A stretch of DNA of 64,000 bases, from NCBI GenBank assembly GCA_029259635.1, contig JAJDEU010000013.1:186001-250000 (forward strand), given 5' to 3'. The position numbers and the translations under genes were made by a program. Below the pieces are notes generated by a model that was not told where the DNA came from, did not search any database, and saw only the letters and a program-made list of their open reading frames with translations. Each line of letters begins with the position of its first letter. The first letter of the stretch is position 1. This DNA is from Planctomycetota bacterium (GTDB lineage: Bacteria; Planctomycetota; UBA1135; GCA-002686595). This document shows, in pieces, positions 8,627 to 17,190 of the stretch.

Positions 8627-10260
8627 TCCACCCACATCCCCTGTTCATCGATAAACACAATTCCGAGGTCGCGCAAAAGGCTCAGGCGCGCGATCTCGTA
8701 GTTGACCTGTTCGCGGATCAGACTGTTCCGAGCATCGAGCAGTGACTGTTGGGCTTCCACAACATCCCGGTTGGGAATCTCGCCGCGCTCGAAACGCAGC
8801 TGGGCCACCCGCACGTTCTTCTGTTCGTCGACAATCAACTGTCGTTGAATATCGAGGCTGAGCTTGCGTCGCTCGAGCTCGCGAAAAGCACTCTCGACGG
8901 TAACGATCAAATTGTCCCGAAACTCGTCGTAGCTCCGCTTCGCCTGCACGAGAGCGATCTCTGCGCGCCGATAGTTGCTCGCTTCATTGACGCGATCGAC
9001 CGGTACTTCGAGGGAGAGCCCCACGCTCAGGCTCTCCGAATCGAACTTTTGATTCGAGAAGCTCGCGTTCGGTCCCGCGGGAAGATTGACGTTCGCGTTG
9101 AAGTCGAGATCCGGCAAGAGTCCGTTTTTCGCGATCCGAACGGCACGCTCCGAATCCTCGAGCTGCTCGCGACGGGTGATGAGATCCAGCCGATTGATCA
9201 GCGCGACCTCGACGGCCGAATCCACGTCGTAGTTCACCAGAATGAACTCGGGTGCTCCCTTTAGGATTTCGACTTGTACGTTCGTCGGCAGTCCGAGGAA
9301 AATCCGAAAGCGATCCGTCGCCGCTTCGTAGTTCTCGAGCGCCTCGATCAGGCGGTTGTCGGCGTTCAATCGGTTTCGACGCGCTCGCAGGACGTCGAGT
9401 TCGCGGGTGCGTCCCACATCGAAGAGGGCTTGGGCTTGCTTCTCCGCGAACGTGAGCTCGGCCAAGTTACGGCGCTCGTTTTCAATGGACTGCGCCTGTT
9501 GAACGAGGTCGTAATAGCGCCTCGCCACGTCGATCGAAAAGTCCTCGCGAAAGAGCTCGAAGTCGCGGACGGAATAGATCATCGACCGCTCGGCGGAGGT
9601 CAGAGCCTCGTGGCTGGCCTCGGCGCCTGCCCCGCGCAAGAGTGGCTGCACCAACGACAAGCTCACGCCCGAGCTGAAGCTCTGCGAGTCGGGACTGCCG
9701 TCGTTCTCGAGGTCGGAATAGGTGGACGACCCGCCCAACGCGACCGAGCCTCCCCAGGGCAGGATCATATTGACGCCGGCTGAAAAGGTCGTCGTCTTAT
9801 CCTCGGGCAAGCCGTCGCCGTCGAAGATGAAGCCAAGCGTCGAGCTCAAGAGCGGTGAGAATGCGTGGCGCGTCTCGGCCAGCCTGAGCGCCGTCAGATA
9901 GAGGTTCTCTTTCCTCGTGAGATAGTCGCGATTCGACTGCACTCCAAGACTGAGGGCACGTGCGAGCGAGACCGGCTCTATCCGCTCTGCCTCCTTCGTC
10001 TCCGACTCGAGTCCGCCCGGCCCACTCCCAGCCTCGGCCACCTTCGGTCGCACAACCGTCTCCTCACGCCCCCCTAGAGTGTGCTCGGTGCGCTCATCGA
10101 GAATCCGCGTCGCCGATCGATCCGCCCGTCGCGTGTAGGATTTTGCCGCACAACCCCAGCCCACTAGCGGGCACAGCAGAGAGCCCATGCAGAGCATAGC
10201 TAGCGCGGTCGTGGTTCGCGCCGGACGCGCTTGCTGACGATGTACCGAGGGTTCGTTCAT
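8623..10260 (-). CDS. TolC-family outer-membrane efflux protein
   Basis: 545 aa from ATG 10260. The N-terminal hydrophobic segment ends in GWGC at about residue 37; this is a poor lipobox, so lipidation is uncertain. After a charged linker, two OEP repeats follow (about 90-300 and 310-535), with long amphipathic helices and the typical ALENYEAATDRFRIFLGLP and VEAQQSLLDARNSLIREQVNYEIARL segments. It is the first gene of the four-gene efflux operon and its promoter should lie in the 467-bp gap upstream. The stop overlaps the next start (ATGA). Closest in type to the OMF partners of MacAB-like pumps. Confidence 0.92.
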   Translation of the reverse strand: MNEPSVHRQQARPARTTTALAMLCMGSLLCPLVGWGCAAKSYTRRADRSATRILDERTEHTLGGREETVVRPKVAEAGSGPGGLESETKEAERIEPVSLARALSLGVQSNRDYLTRKENLYLTALRLAETRHAFSPLLSSTLGFIFDGDGLPEDKTTTFSAGVNMILPWGGSVALGGSSTYSDLENDGSPDSQSFSSGVSLSLVQPLLRGAGAEASHEALTSAERSMIYSVRDFELFREDFSIDVARRYYDLVQQAQSIENERRNLAELTFAEKQAQALFDVGRTRELDVLRARRNRLNADNRLIEALENYEAATDRFRIFLGLPTNVQVEILKGAPEFILVNYDVDSAVEVALINRLDLITRREQLEDSERAVRIAKNGLLPDLDFNANVNLPAGPNASFSNQKFDSESLSVGLSLEVPVDRVNEASNYRRAEIALVQAKRSYDEFRDNLIVTVESAFRELERRKLSLDIQRQLIVDEQKNVRVAQLRFERGEIPNRDVVEAQQSLLDARNSLIREQVNYEIARLSLLRDLGIVFIDEQGMWVE

Positions 10261-10727
10261 GAATGGGGAATGACGAAACAGTGTGAAGAGGGTCGGACGC
10301 TTATCGAATCGGCTTGTTCACGCGAAAGCCGATTTTCCTAACTAAGACAGTTGTATCCACCTCTGACCTTCAAAGAGGTCGGTCGGAAAGTGAATGACGT
10401 CGAGATTCTTTGAGTGGCGGGCAAGAGACGAGGCGGAGCTGGCCTTAGGGGATGGCTAGGGTCATGAATCGCAGATTGCAGAAGCTCGAACTCGATGTCT
10501 CGCGCGAATCCTATGCCATTCGCACCAACCGCTTCGATTCCGAAGATCGAGAAGGGCTTATCGAAACAACGAGTCCCTAATGAACCTTCGATGCTATCGA
10601 TTGTGAAGGAGCCAATCGTCCAAAGGAGCCGGGCTTACATAATCGAACCCTTCGAGCTAGCTCTCTGCGAGCTCTCCGCTCTATCACACCTAACTCGAAC
10701 GACTACAAAGGCGAGCTCGGAATCGGC
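10261..10727. other. Intergenic region, no gene seen
   Basis: 467 bp between two minus-strand genes, upstream of the efflux operon, with no credible coding frame on either strand. It must hold the efflux promoter, but no clear -35/-10 pair was found. Two overlapping, mutually exclusive small hairpins sit at 10359-10380: ACCTCT with AGAGGT (loop 9) or GACCT with AGGTC (loop 6). They could be an operator or a leader element; nothing further is supported. Confidence 0.5.
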
Positions 10728-12539
10728 TCACTCTGCGAGCTCCTTCAGCCAAGCCTCAACGGTCGTCCGGTCAGGGGCTCCCGGTGCTTGCCGCAAGTAC
10801 TCACTGAGAGCCCTCTCGGCTCGCGGCGCATCTCCCTCGATCATCGCCGCCCGACCCAAGAAGTAGAGGCAAGAGGGATCCGTCGGGTGCTTGGAGTGAT
10901 AGGCCTCGAATCCCGCCAACGCCGCCGCCGTCTCTCCGGATCGAAACTGCGCCACCGCTAGGTTGTAGTCGAGCTCTTCTCTGTGAGCGGGCTTGAGCTT
11001 CCAATCACCTCTCTCCTCGAGGAAAGCGAGAGCCTCCTTGAGTTCGCCCCGCGCGAGCAAATTATAGGAATAGGCCAGGGCCGCTCCTCCGCGATCGAGA
11101 TAAGAGATCCGGCCGGGATAGTCCGCGAGCGACAATCGCAAGAGTTCACCAGCGGCCTCGTGTTCCCCCCTTTGATCCAGGGAACGACCGAGAACGGAGA
11201 GCCCCTCAAGATAATCCGGAGTGTGACTCAGCTCCGCCGTGAACAAGCTTTGGTCGTTCCGGTAATCCAGAAGTCGCGCTTGAATCCGAACGCCGAAGAG
11301 AAGCACGAGAGTGGTCGCGCCAGCGCCCACGGCAAGCTTGTGCTTCCCTGAACTCGTTCGGCCGGAGAGCCAAAGACTAGCGCCCTCGACGACCGCTCCG
11401 ACGAAGGCCAGGCTGGGCAGGTATAGAAACCGATCCGCGCGGAAGTGCAGCACGGGAATCAGCTGTGTCACCGGCGCCAACGCGATGTTAAAGAGGAGCA
11501 CCCAACGTCGCAGCCACGGCCACTTCCAAGCTCCCCAAATTTGAAGTCCGATCGCGGTGGCCGCGGCGGCGATCGTCTGTACTTGAGCGCCTACACCCAG
11601 CGCCGACCAAGCCGTCACGGTGTCGCAAATCGAGAGCTTGATCGGCAGCACCAAGCTTCGGATGTAGCCCACATAGACACCGGCGAAGGTCAGCAGTCGC
11701 TCACCCCAGCCGTATTCCGACGGGTACTCGACTCCTTCCGCGGTCCGGACCCGAAGGAGAACAACGATCAAGGTGAGCGCCCAAGCGAGAACCGCATAAC
11801 GCCGTAAGGCGCGAAGCACGTCCCCGGAAGGCGCCCGGGCTAACGCTCCCTTCGCCGCCCCTCCTGAGCCCAGCCAAAATCCCGGTTGAATCGCGAGCAA
11901 GGTCAGAGCCACCGCGAAGAGCATCGCGTTCTCCTTGGAGAGCAAGGCGAAGAGCAGCCCGAGAGCGGCTCCTCCCCAGCAGATCGCGCGCACCCCTCGA
12001 CCACTCCCCGCTCGATCATTCGAAACACTCCCCCTCCCGAACCACCAAACCGAGCTCAAGAGCCCGAACACGAACAACAGATCGGCCTTGGCGTGGATCA
12101 ACCCCACCACGGCAGAATTGATCGGATGCAGTCCCCAAAAGAGAGCGACTCCCCCGGCGAGGAAGACCCCACTCTTCGAGCGGCGCAATATCAGAAACAC
12201 CAGCGCGACGTTCGCGAGTTGAAGCAGAAGTGATGAGAGCAGAAATCCGAAAGGCCGCTCTCCCCAAATCGCTCTGTCAAACGAATGCATCAAGCTGTAG
12301 ATCGGCCTGTGATATCCCGGGTTGTTGCGATCGTTCGAGAACAGCGCCGGCACTTCCGACCACTCTGCGACGATCAAGACCCCCTCCAAGATCTCGCTCT
12401 GGTCCAACCAGACGAACCCGTTGCCAAGCCCGTTCCAATAAGCACCGGTTACCAACGCGAGAATCACGGCAAGGACCCAGCCCCCACTCGAACTCTGCTT
12501 GCGCTCGTCGACTCCCGATTCGATGGAACTACCGACCAT
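10728..12539 (-). CDS. GT-C-like integral membrane protein with C-terminal TPR repeats
   Basis: 603 aa from ATG 12539; a reading frame extends further upstream but overlaps the epimerase gene and is Arg/Pro-rich, so it was not used. TM segments fill about residues 15-430. The first periplasmic loop has FVWLDQSEIL, and the region around YHRPIYSLMHSFDRAIWG resembles the D/R-x-P-x-x-x-L motif of TMTC/PMT-like GT-C proteins; FWGLHPINSAVVGLIHAKADLL follows. Residues about 450-600 form tetratricopeptide repeats (e.g. LDYNLAVAQFRSGETAAALAG, CLYFLGRAAMIEGDAPRAERALSEYL). It is probably a polyprenyl-linked sugar transferase or a scaffolding relative. It overlaps the preceding epimerase gene by 11 bp. 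Confidence 0.75.
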   Translation of the reverse strand: MVGSSIESGVDERKQSSSGGWVLAVILALVTGAYWNGLGNGFVWLDQSEILEGVLIVAEWSEVPALFSNDRNNPGYHRPIYSLMHSFDRAIWGERPFGFLLSSLLLQLANVALVFLILRRSKSGVFLAGGVALFWGLHPINSAVVGLIHAKADLLFVFGLLSSVWWFGRGSVSNDRAGSGRGVRAICWGGAALGLLFALLSKENAMLFAVALTLLAIQPGFWLGSGGAAKGALARAPSGDVLRALRRYAVLAWALTLIVVLLRVRTAEGVEYPSEYGWGERLLTFAGVYVGYIRSLVLPIKLSICDTVTAWSALGVGAQVQTIAAAATAIGLQIWGAWKWPWLRRWVLLFNIALAPVTQLIPVLHFRADRFLYLPSLAFVGAVVEGASLWLSGRTSSGKHKLAVGAGATTLVLLFGVRIQARLLDYRNDQSLFTAELSHTPDYLEGLSVLGRSLDQRGEHEAAGELLRLSLADYPGRISYLDRGGAALAYSYNLLARGELKEALAFLEERGDWKLKPAHREELDYNLAVAQFRSGETAAALAGFEAYHSKHPTDPSCLYFLGRAAMIEGDAPRAERALSEYLRQAPGAPDRTTVEAWLKELAE

Positions 12540-13242
12540 CGCCAAAGGATTCTCGGATAAACGCCGCCGGAATCCCAATCTCCGCAACTTCAATGCGTCC
12601 GGCGAGGTCGGGCCCGCGCTCGATAAAGAGCCCCGGCTTGGCGGCCACAAAAGTAACGGTAACCGTCGCGCGACAAGCCTCTCCCAGCACCGCTCCCGAA
12701 TTGGCGTCGAGCCCACTGGGCACATCGACGGCAAGCAGGGGCCGCTGCGCCGATCGAGTCGCGTAGATCAGTTCAGAAAAGCGCGAATCCAGTTCGCGGT
12801 CCAAGCCGGTGCCGAAGAGAGCGTCGACGATGAGATCCGCCGAGCGCATGCGCAGAGCGGCCTGCGGCAATTGTTCCGGGGTGGCGAGCTCCACGATCTC
12901 TCCCCCGAGCCTTCTCCACAGACCCGCGTTGAGCTGCACATCTTCCGAAGCGAGCGAGAGCTTGCCGATCTTCGCCGCGAAGAAGAGCTCCACCTCGTAG
13001 CCGCGATTCTGGAGCGTCCGCGCAATCACAAAGCCATCACCGCCATTGTTCCCGGGGCCGCACAACACGACACACCGAGCGCCCTTCCGTCTCTCCAGCA
13101 TCTCCTCGGCAACCTCCGCGCAAGCGCGCCCCGCGTTCTCCATCAAGAGCGCCGACGGAATCCCGTATTCCTCGATTGCTCGCCGATCCAACTCCCGCAC
13201 TTGTTCGCGAGTCAGTGTCTTTGGGCTTCCGGATTCGGACAT
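12529..13242 (-). CDS. nnrE: NAD(P)H-hydrate epimerase
   Basis: 237 aa from ATG 13242; the frame continues to 13293 but that would overlap the VWA gene and add residues not found in the family. YjeF N-terminal domain: MENAGRACAEVAEEM and the phosphate-binding CGPGNNGGDGFVIARTL are diagnostic, followed by DALFGTGLDRELD and VDVPSGLDANSGAVLG. The enzyme epimerises R and S forms of hydrated NAD(P)H so that the dehydratase (NnrD) can repair it. The C-terminal dehydratase domain found in many bacterial fusions is absent; its partner must be elsewhere. It overlaps the downstream membrane-protein gene by 11 bp. Confidence 0.93.
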   Translation of the reverse strand: MSESGSPKTLTREQVRELDRRAIEEYGIPSALLMENAGRACAEVAEEMLERRKGARCVVLCGPGNNGGDGFVIARTLQNRGYEVELFFAAKIGKLSLASEDVQLNAGLWRRLGGEIVELATPEQLPQAALRMRSADLIVDALFGTGLDRELDSRFSELIYATRSAQRPLLAVDVPSGLDANSGAVLGEACRATVTVTFVAAKPGLFIERGPDLAGRIEVAEIGIPAAFIRESFGDGR

Positions 13243-13267
13243 CGCCCTACCGTACCCGAACTCGGGC

Positions 13268-14782
13268 TCAGCGCGAATCAGCTTCAACGACAATCACCTG
13301 GCCTCCCGAACCAACGGCGAGATCGCGCCAGTGACGAATCAGCCCGTTTGGCGCATCCACCAGAATCGCGTCGAACCGCACACGATTGAAACGAGTCTGC
13401 GAGAGCAGCATGGGCATCATGAGTTCCAAGCTCCAAATCTCACCGCCCGTCGGCGCCCCATCGGTAAGCACCATGATCGTGTCAACCTCGGGGTCGGTGA
13501 GCGCGAGCAACGCCGCCTCATAGAAATTGCCCTGACCACTCTCGGTGCAGTTTTCGAAGTCCTGATACGCCCGCGTCAAGTTGCGCTCGTTGGCCGGTTG
13601 CAGCTCATCGCTCCAGGGGAAAGCACGCTTGGTGTAGGGAATGATGTTGAACCTCGCGTCCTCAGCAAGCGAGCCGAGCGCCAGCTTGAGCTGCTGATCC
13701 GCGTATTCCTTACGCGTCGTTCCGTCGGCGCGCTTGTTCCAGAGCGATCCCGAGAGGTCGAATAGAAAAGCGATCCGGTCCGACAAGAGCGGCATGCCTC
13801 CGAAGACCCGCGATGCTCCTGATGGGGTCTCTTCAGCTGGCTTACTCGCCGCTCGCCAACGGCTCGGCAGCTTCTCTGCCCATGCGCGCCAGGGCTCGAT
13901 CTTCATCCGATACTTGAGCCCCGACATCCGCCGTAAAGCACCGAGAGCACTCCACCGCAATCGAATTCGCGCATCGCCCGCGAGGATGCGAACGAGAGCG
14001 CGCGCTGCCTCCCGATTCCCAAGCGCCTCATAGCTCTCAATCAAGAGCGATCGCACGCGCGCGGAGGGATCCAGCTCCAGCTTCCGGCCGAGCTCTTCTG
14101 CGAGCTCGGTGTGCTTGGCAGTAACGAGCAGCGATGCGGCTCGCACCTCAACGCGCCGATCCTCCAGCCCCTCCGCCGCAAGCTCCAGCGCCTCCCTCGA
14201 GTCGATCGCGTCGATCGCCATCAAACTCGCCGCACGAATACCGGCACTGCGACTGCCCCCCCACTTTCGCCGCACCGCCGGCAAGACTCGCCGCTCGACT
14301 TCACCGTCTCCTTCGCTCTGCCCCTCTAATCTCTCACGCTCCGCCAATCGCTCGATCGACCACAACACCCGTCGCCGCACCTCCTCGTCGCGATCCCCGA
14401 GCCCCCGCAAGAGATCCGTCCCGCTCACTGCGATCGAAACCCGCCCCAAGGCTTCCGCCGCTCGCCGCCGCACCCCGACCTCTTTCGAACGCAAGCCCCG
14501 TTTTCCGAGAAGCGCTCGAAGCGCAACTTCGTCATCAAGGGCCCCCAACGCGAGCTGAGCTTGATCGGCTACCTGCTCCGCCCCGTCACTGAGCGCACCC
14601 ACCACAAGCTTCCAACTCTCGCGATCACCGATCTTCGCAAGCCCCGTCACGGCCGAGCGTCGCTTGGCCGGTTCTTTATTCTCGAGACGATCCGCGAGCT
14701 CTCCCGCTTTTGTCGATTCACCTCCAGGGAGGCTCAATCCCGCGCTCACGATCAGAATCCACTTCAACCACTCTGTTGCCAT
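13268..14782 (-). CDS. HEAT-repeat protein with C-terminal von Willebrand factor A domain
   Basis: 504 aa. ATG 14782 was chosen because GGGAGG lies just upstream and a signal-like segment follows (WLKWILIVSAGLSLPGG); a longer frame to 15037 is Arg-rich and not credible. About residues 25-300 are HEAT/PBS-lyase-like helical repeats (GLAKIGDRESWKLVVGALSDGA, GLGDRDEEVRRRVLWSIERLA, GLEDRRVEVRAASLLVTA). From about residue 335 a VWA domain begins with the MIDAS motif DLSGS and later has the TDGAPTGG loop, so metal-dependent ligand binding is likely. It is probably exported. Such proteins often serve as scaffolds; no specific process is indicated by the neighbours. Confidence 0.85.
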   Translation of the reverse strand: MATEWLKWILIVSAGLSLPGGESTKAGELADRLENKEPAKRRSAVTGLAKIGDRESWKLVVGALSDGAEQVADQAQLALGALDDEVALRALLGKRGLRSKEVGVRRRAAEALGRVSIAVSGTDLLRGLGDRDEEVRRRVLWSIERLAERERLEGQSEGDGEVERRVLPAVRRKWGGSRSAGIRAASLMAIDAIDSREALELAAEGLEDRRVEVRAASLLVTAKHTELAEELGRKLELDPSARVRSLLIESYEALGNREAARALVRILAGDARIRLRWSALGALRRMSGLKYRMKIEPWRAWAEKLPSRWRAASKPAEETPSGASRVFGGMPLLSDRIAFLFDLSGSLWNKRADGTTRKEYADQQLKLALGSLAEDARFNIIPYTKRAFPWSDELQPANERNLTRAYQDFENCTESGQGNFYEAALLALTDPEVDTIMVLTDGAPTGGEIWSLELMMPMLLSQTRFNRVRFDAILVDAPNGLIRHWRDLAVGSGGQVIVVEADSR

Positions 14783-15180
14783 AGCTCCGTCCTCCCAGGC
14801 GGAAAACTGCCGCCAGTTAGGGAGACGTCGACGCGTGAATTCGGTTACAGGTCTTGTGTCACGACCGCCGCGAAAAAGGAATCGGACGAGGAGTGAAACC
14901 AAAGCGCGGAGCCATCGTCTCCTCTCTCGGAGGGAACGTCGCAGAAACGAAGGACTCCAACCTACTCGTCTCCTTGAAACCGGAGCCGTTCGATGAAGCG
15001 ACGTGGTCGGGCGAGTATTCGCTCGGCCGTTCTCCACTCCTCCGCTCTAGATGCACGAATACATCTGGCGCGCACTATTAACTCTCGGCGCGGGCGATCG
15101 GCGCCGGGAAACGACCGTTCTTTGACAATTAGAAACGAGCGAGGCGTCGAGGACGACTTCGCCTTCACATGCCGAACGGT
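14783..15180. other. Intergenic region, no gene seen
   Basis: 398 bp between the radical SAM gene stop and the start of the HEAT-VWA gene, both on the minus strand. The short frames here are Arg/Ser-rich with no family resemblance. A small inverted repeat (AGATG and CATCT) sits around 15048-15065. It should carry the promoter of the HEAT-VWA gene and the terminator of the radical SAM gene, but neither is recognisable. Confidence 0.5.
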
Positions 15181-16830
15181 CTAGGCGACGTCTTTGCCGC
15201 CGGGCGCGCCGACTTTCGGCTTTGATTTGCGCTTGGACTGTATATGGCGGCGCTCCACGAGAGTGGGTTTCTTGCGCGGCGCCGGCTCTTCGGCCGAGGC
15301 CTCGCCGAGCCCTCCGTCGCCAGTAAAGGCAGCCTCTCCGCCGGTATCGAGCGTGTCGAGGAAGGCGTTCGTCTGCTCACCGTAGAGGTGCGTGCCTCCA
15401 CTCTTGCGTCCGAAGATTTGGCCGAGGTTGAGGACTCCCAACTTAAAGTCGTCGAACATGCCATAGCCCGAGACGACGGCGTGCTGGTACCAGAGAAACG
15501 CGAGCAGACTCCAGTCATAGACGGGGTTGCGCGGAAGCTTGACGAGCTTTCTCACCAGGGGAATGCCGTAGGGCAAATAGACGGCGAGGTTGAAGAGCTT
15601 CTGGAGGTTGACGACTTCGCGCAGGTCCTCTCGCCTCATCTGGGAGTCGTGTTGGATCGACGGTCCGATGTCCTTGCCGATATCGACGCGCCCTTCCTCG
15701 AAGTCTTCGCGCCCGAGCTGCGTCGAGCGGAACGGGCGGTAGAGCAGGACCGTGCAGCCTTCCGGCTTGAGGATTCGGTTGGCCTCCACCGTCTGAAACA
15801 TGTCATCCAGGGTCTCCGCCGGGGAGCCCATGATGTTGTTCGTGCGATAGGTGATCTTGTGTTTCCGAAGCAGTCTCGGAATCGAATACACGATTTCGTC
15901 GGTATAGCCTTTGCCATAGACCTTGGTGCGCACGTCTTCACTGCCCGATTCGAGGCCGAACTGAACGGAAGCGCAACCGGCGCGCGACATGTTCTCGATG
16001 TCCTCTTCCGTCAGGTAGTTGATGTTGACGTTGCAAGCGAACGGCAAGCCGACCTGCTTGGGCCACTTCTCGGCGAACTCTTCAAGCCACCCGTGCTTCA
16101 TGTTGAGGGCAGCGTCACCAAAGTTGACCATCCGGAAGTGCGGATAGCGCGCGGTGATGTCATTCATCTCTTCGCAGAGATAGTCCACCGACTTGACTCG
16201 ATTGAAGCGCTCGTTCTTCCCGCCCGAGACCCACTCCTTCTTCATCAAGCCGACCGAGCAATAAGTGCAAGAGTTTTGGCAACCGCGGCTGGCATGTACT
16301 TGCATCACGCGCTTATGCGCGAGAAAGCCGTACTTGTAGAAGATGTCGACGTCTGGAAAGGGCAGCGAGTCGAGGTCTTGGATCGCTGGGCGGATCGGAT
16401 TCTGAACGGGAACGCCATCCTTCAGAACGGCCACATTCGGAATGTCCTCGATGGGACGGTTCGCCTCCCACGCGTTGATCACGTCGAGCATCGCGTACTC
16501 GCCCTCCGCCTTGATCGTCGCGTCGATGTATTCGGCTTCGCGCAGAATCTCGATATCAAAGGAGGGGTGCGGTCCACCCATCAACGTCTTCAAGTGCGGC
16601 AGTTTTTTGCGCCAGCGCTCGATATAAGGGAACGACCAAGTCTCCTGCCCGGTGGTCGCATAAATCCCGATGACGTCGGGCTTCCAATCCTCCACCGCAC
16701 TCAAAAAATTGCGTTCGAGGCCGGAGATAAAGCAGTCGGTCTCGTGACCGTGCTGCTTCAGCACCGACGAGAGCACTTTCATGCCCTCGAATTCGTGGCA
16801 GGTCGTAACGATGAAGGCTACACGGGCCAA
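15181..16830 (-). CDS. Radical SAM protein with N-terminal B12-binding-like domain
   Basis: 549 aa from a TTG at 16830, where family similarity begins (ARVAFIVTT); an ATG at 16998 in the same frame would add a Ser/Pro/Arg-rich leader and run through a palindrome, so it is less likely. Residues 1-150 form a Rossmann-like B12-binding fold (PDVIGIYATTG, GGPHPS) but lack the D-x-H-x-x-G cobalt-ligand motif. The [4Fe-4S] motif C184-x3-C188-x2-C191 (CQNSCTYC) starts the radical SAM barrel, with FGLESGSEDV downstream. About the last 100 residues are extra and end in a Lys/Arg-rich tail. It is divergent from another radical SAM gene at 17191. The reaction is unknown. Confidence 0.88.
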   Translation of the reverse strand: MARVAFIVTTCHEFEGMKVLSSVLKQHGHETDCFISGLERNFLSAVEDWKPDVIGIYATTGQETWSFPYIERWRKKLPHLKTLMGGPHPSFDIEILREAEYIDATIKAEGEYAMLDVINAWEANRPIEDIPNVAVLKDGVPVQNPIRPAIQDLDSLPFPDVDIFYKYGFLAHKRVMQVHASRGCQNSCTYCSVGLMKKEWVSGGKNERFNRVKSVDYLCEEMNDITARYPHFRMVNFGDAALNMKHGWLEEFAEKWPKQVGLPFACNVNINYLTEEDIENMSRAGCASVQFGLESGSEDVRTKVYGKGYTDEIVYSIPRLLRKHKITYRTNNIMGSPAETLDDMFQTVEANRILKPEGCTVLLYRPFRSTQLGREDFEEGRVDIGKDIGPSIQHDSQMRREDLREVVNLQKLFNLAVYLPYGIPLVRKLVKLPRNPVYDWSLLAFLWYQHAVVSGYGMFDDFKLGVLNLGQIFGRKSGGTHLYGEQTNAFLDTLDTGGEAAFTGDGGLGEASAEEPAPRKKPTLVERRHIQSKRKSKPKVGAPGGKDVA

Positions 16831-17190
16831 TTTTGCGTTGGGTCGGGGTGAATCGACTTCCGCACTGAGTTCGCCTTCCGGTCGCCTAAAGCCCGGAAGG
16901 CGAGAGGTCGAACGGGGCGCACCCGAGCGGGAGCTGAGGGAGTAGGAGAATGATTGGGAACCCGGAGGTGAAATCGGGAGTCCAAACCTCCCGCGCACGG
17001 AAGGGTTTGGAGTAGTCTACCACAGGAGAACACTCTCCTCCGGCTTCCCTCAGCCGGGGGAGCGATGCTCTTCCGAGGGTTGATCTCGGCTCCCGGTTCC
17101 CTCCCCGGCCGGATCTCTCCCTCACTCAGCCCTGAATCTCACCTCCCACGCCCCTCACGAGCCCCTCTCTAACCGGGGGGGCTGGCCGAA
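16831..17190. promoter_or_regulatory. Divergent promoter region of two radical SAM genes, with two hairpins
   Basis: 360 bp between divergently oriented radical SAM genes. It holds a perfect 11-bp inverted repeat, TCGCCTTCCGG at 16871-16881 and its complement at 16893-16903 (spacer 11). A second, near-perfect hairpin lies at 17036-17044 and 17053-17061 (TCCTCCGGC with GCCGGGGGA, one G-T pair). No clear sigma-70 hexamers were found. The first could act as a leader hairpin for the minus-strand gene; the second lies 130 bp upstream of the plus-strand ATG. Confidence 0.5.

Noticed and set aside
15244..16851. Plus-strand open frame of about 535 codons opposite the radical SAM gene
   Set aside because: Antisense shadow; the minus-strand gene has the Cys cluster and family motifs.
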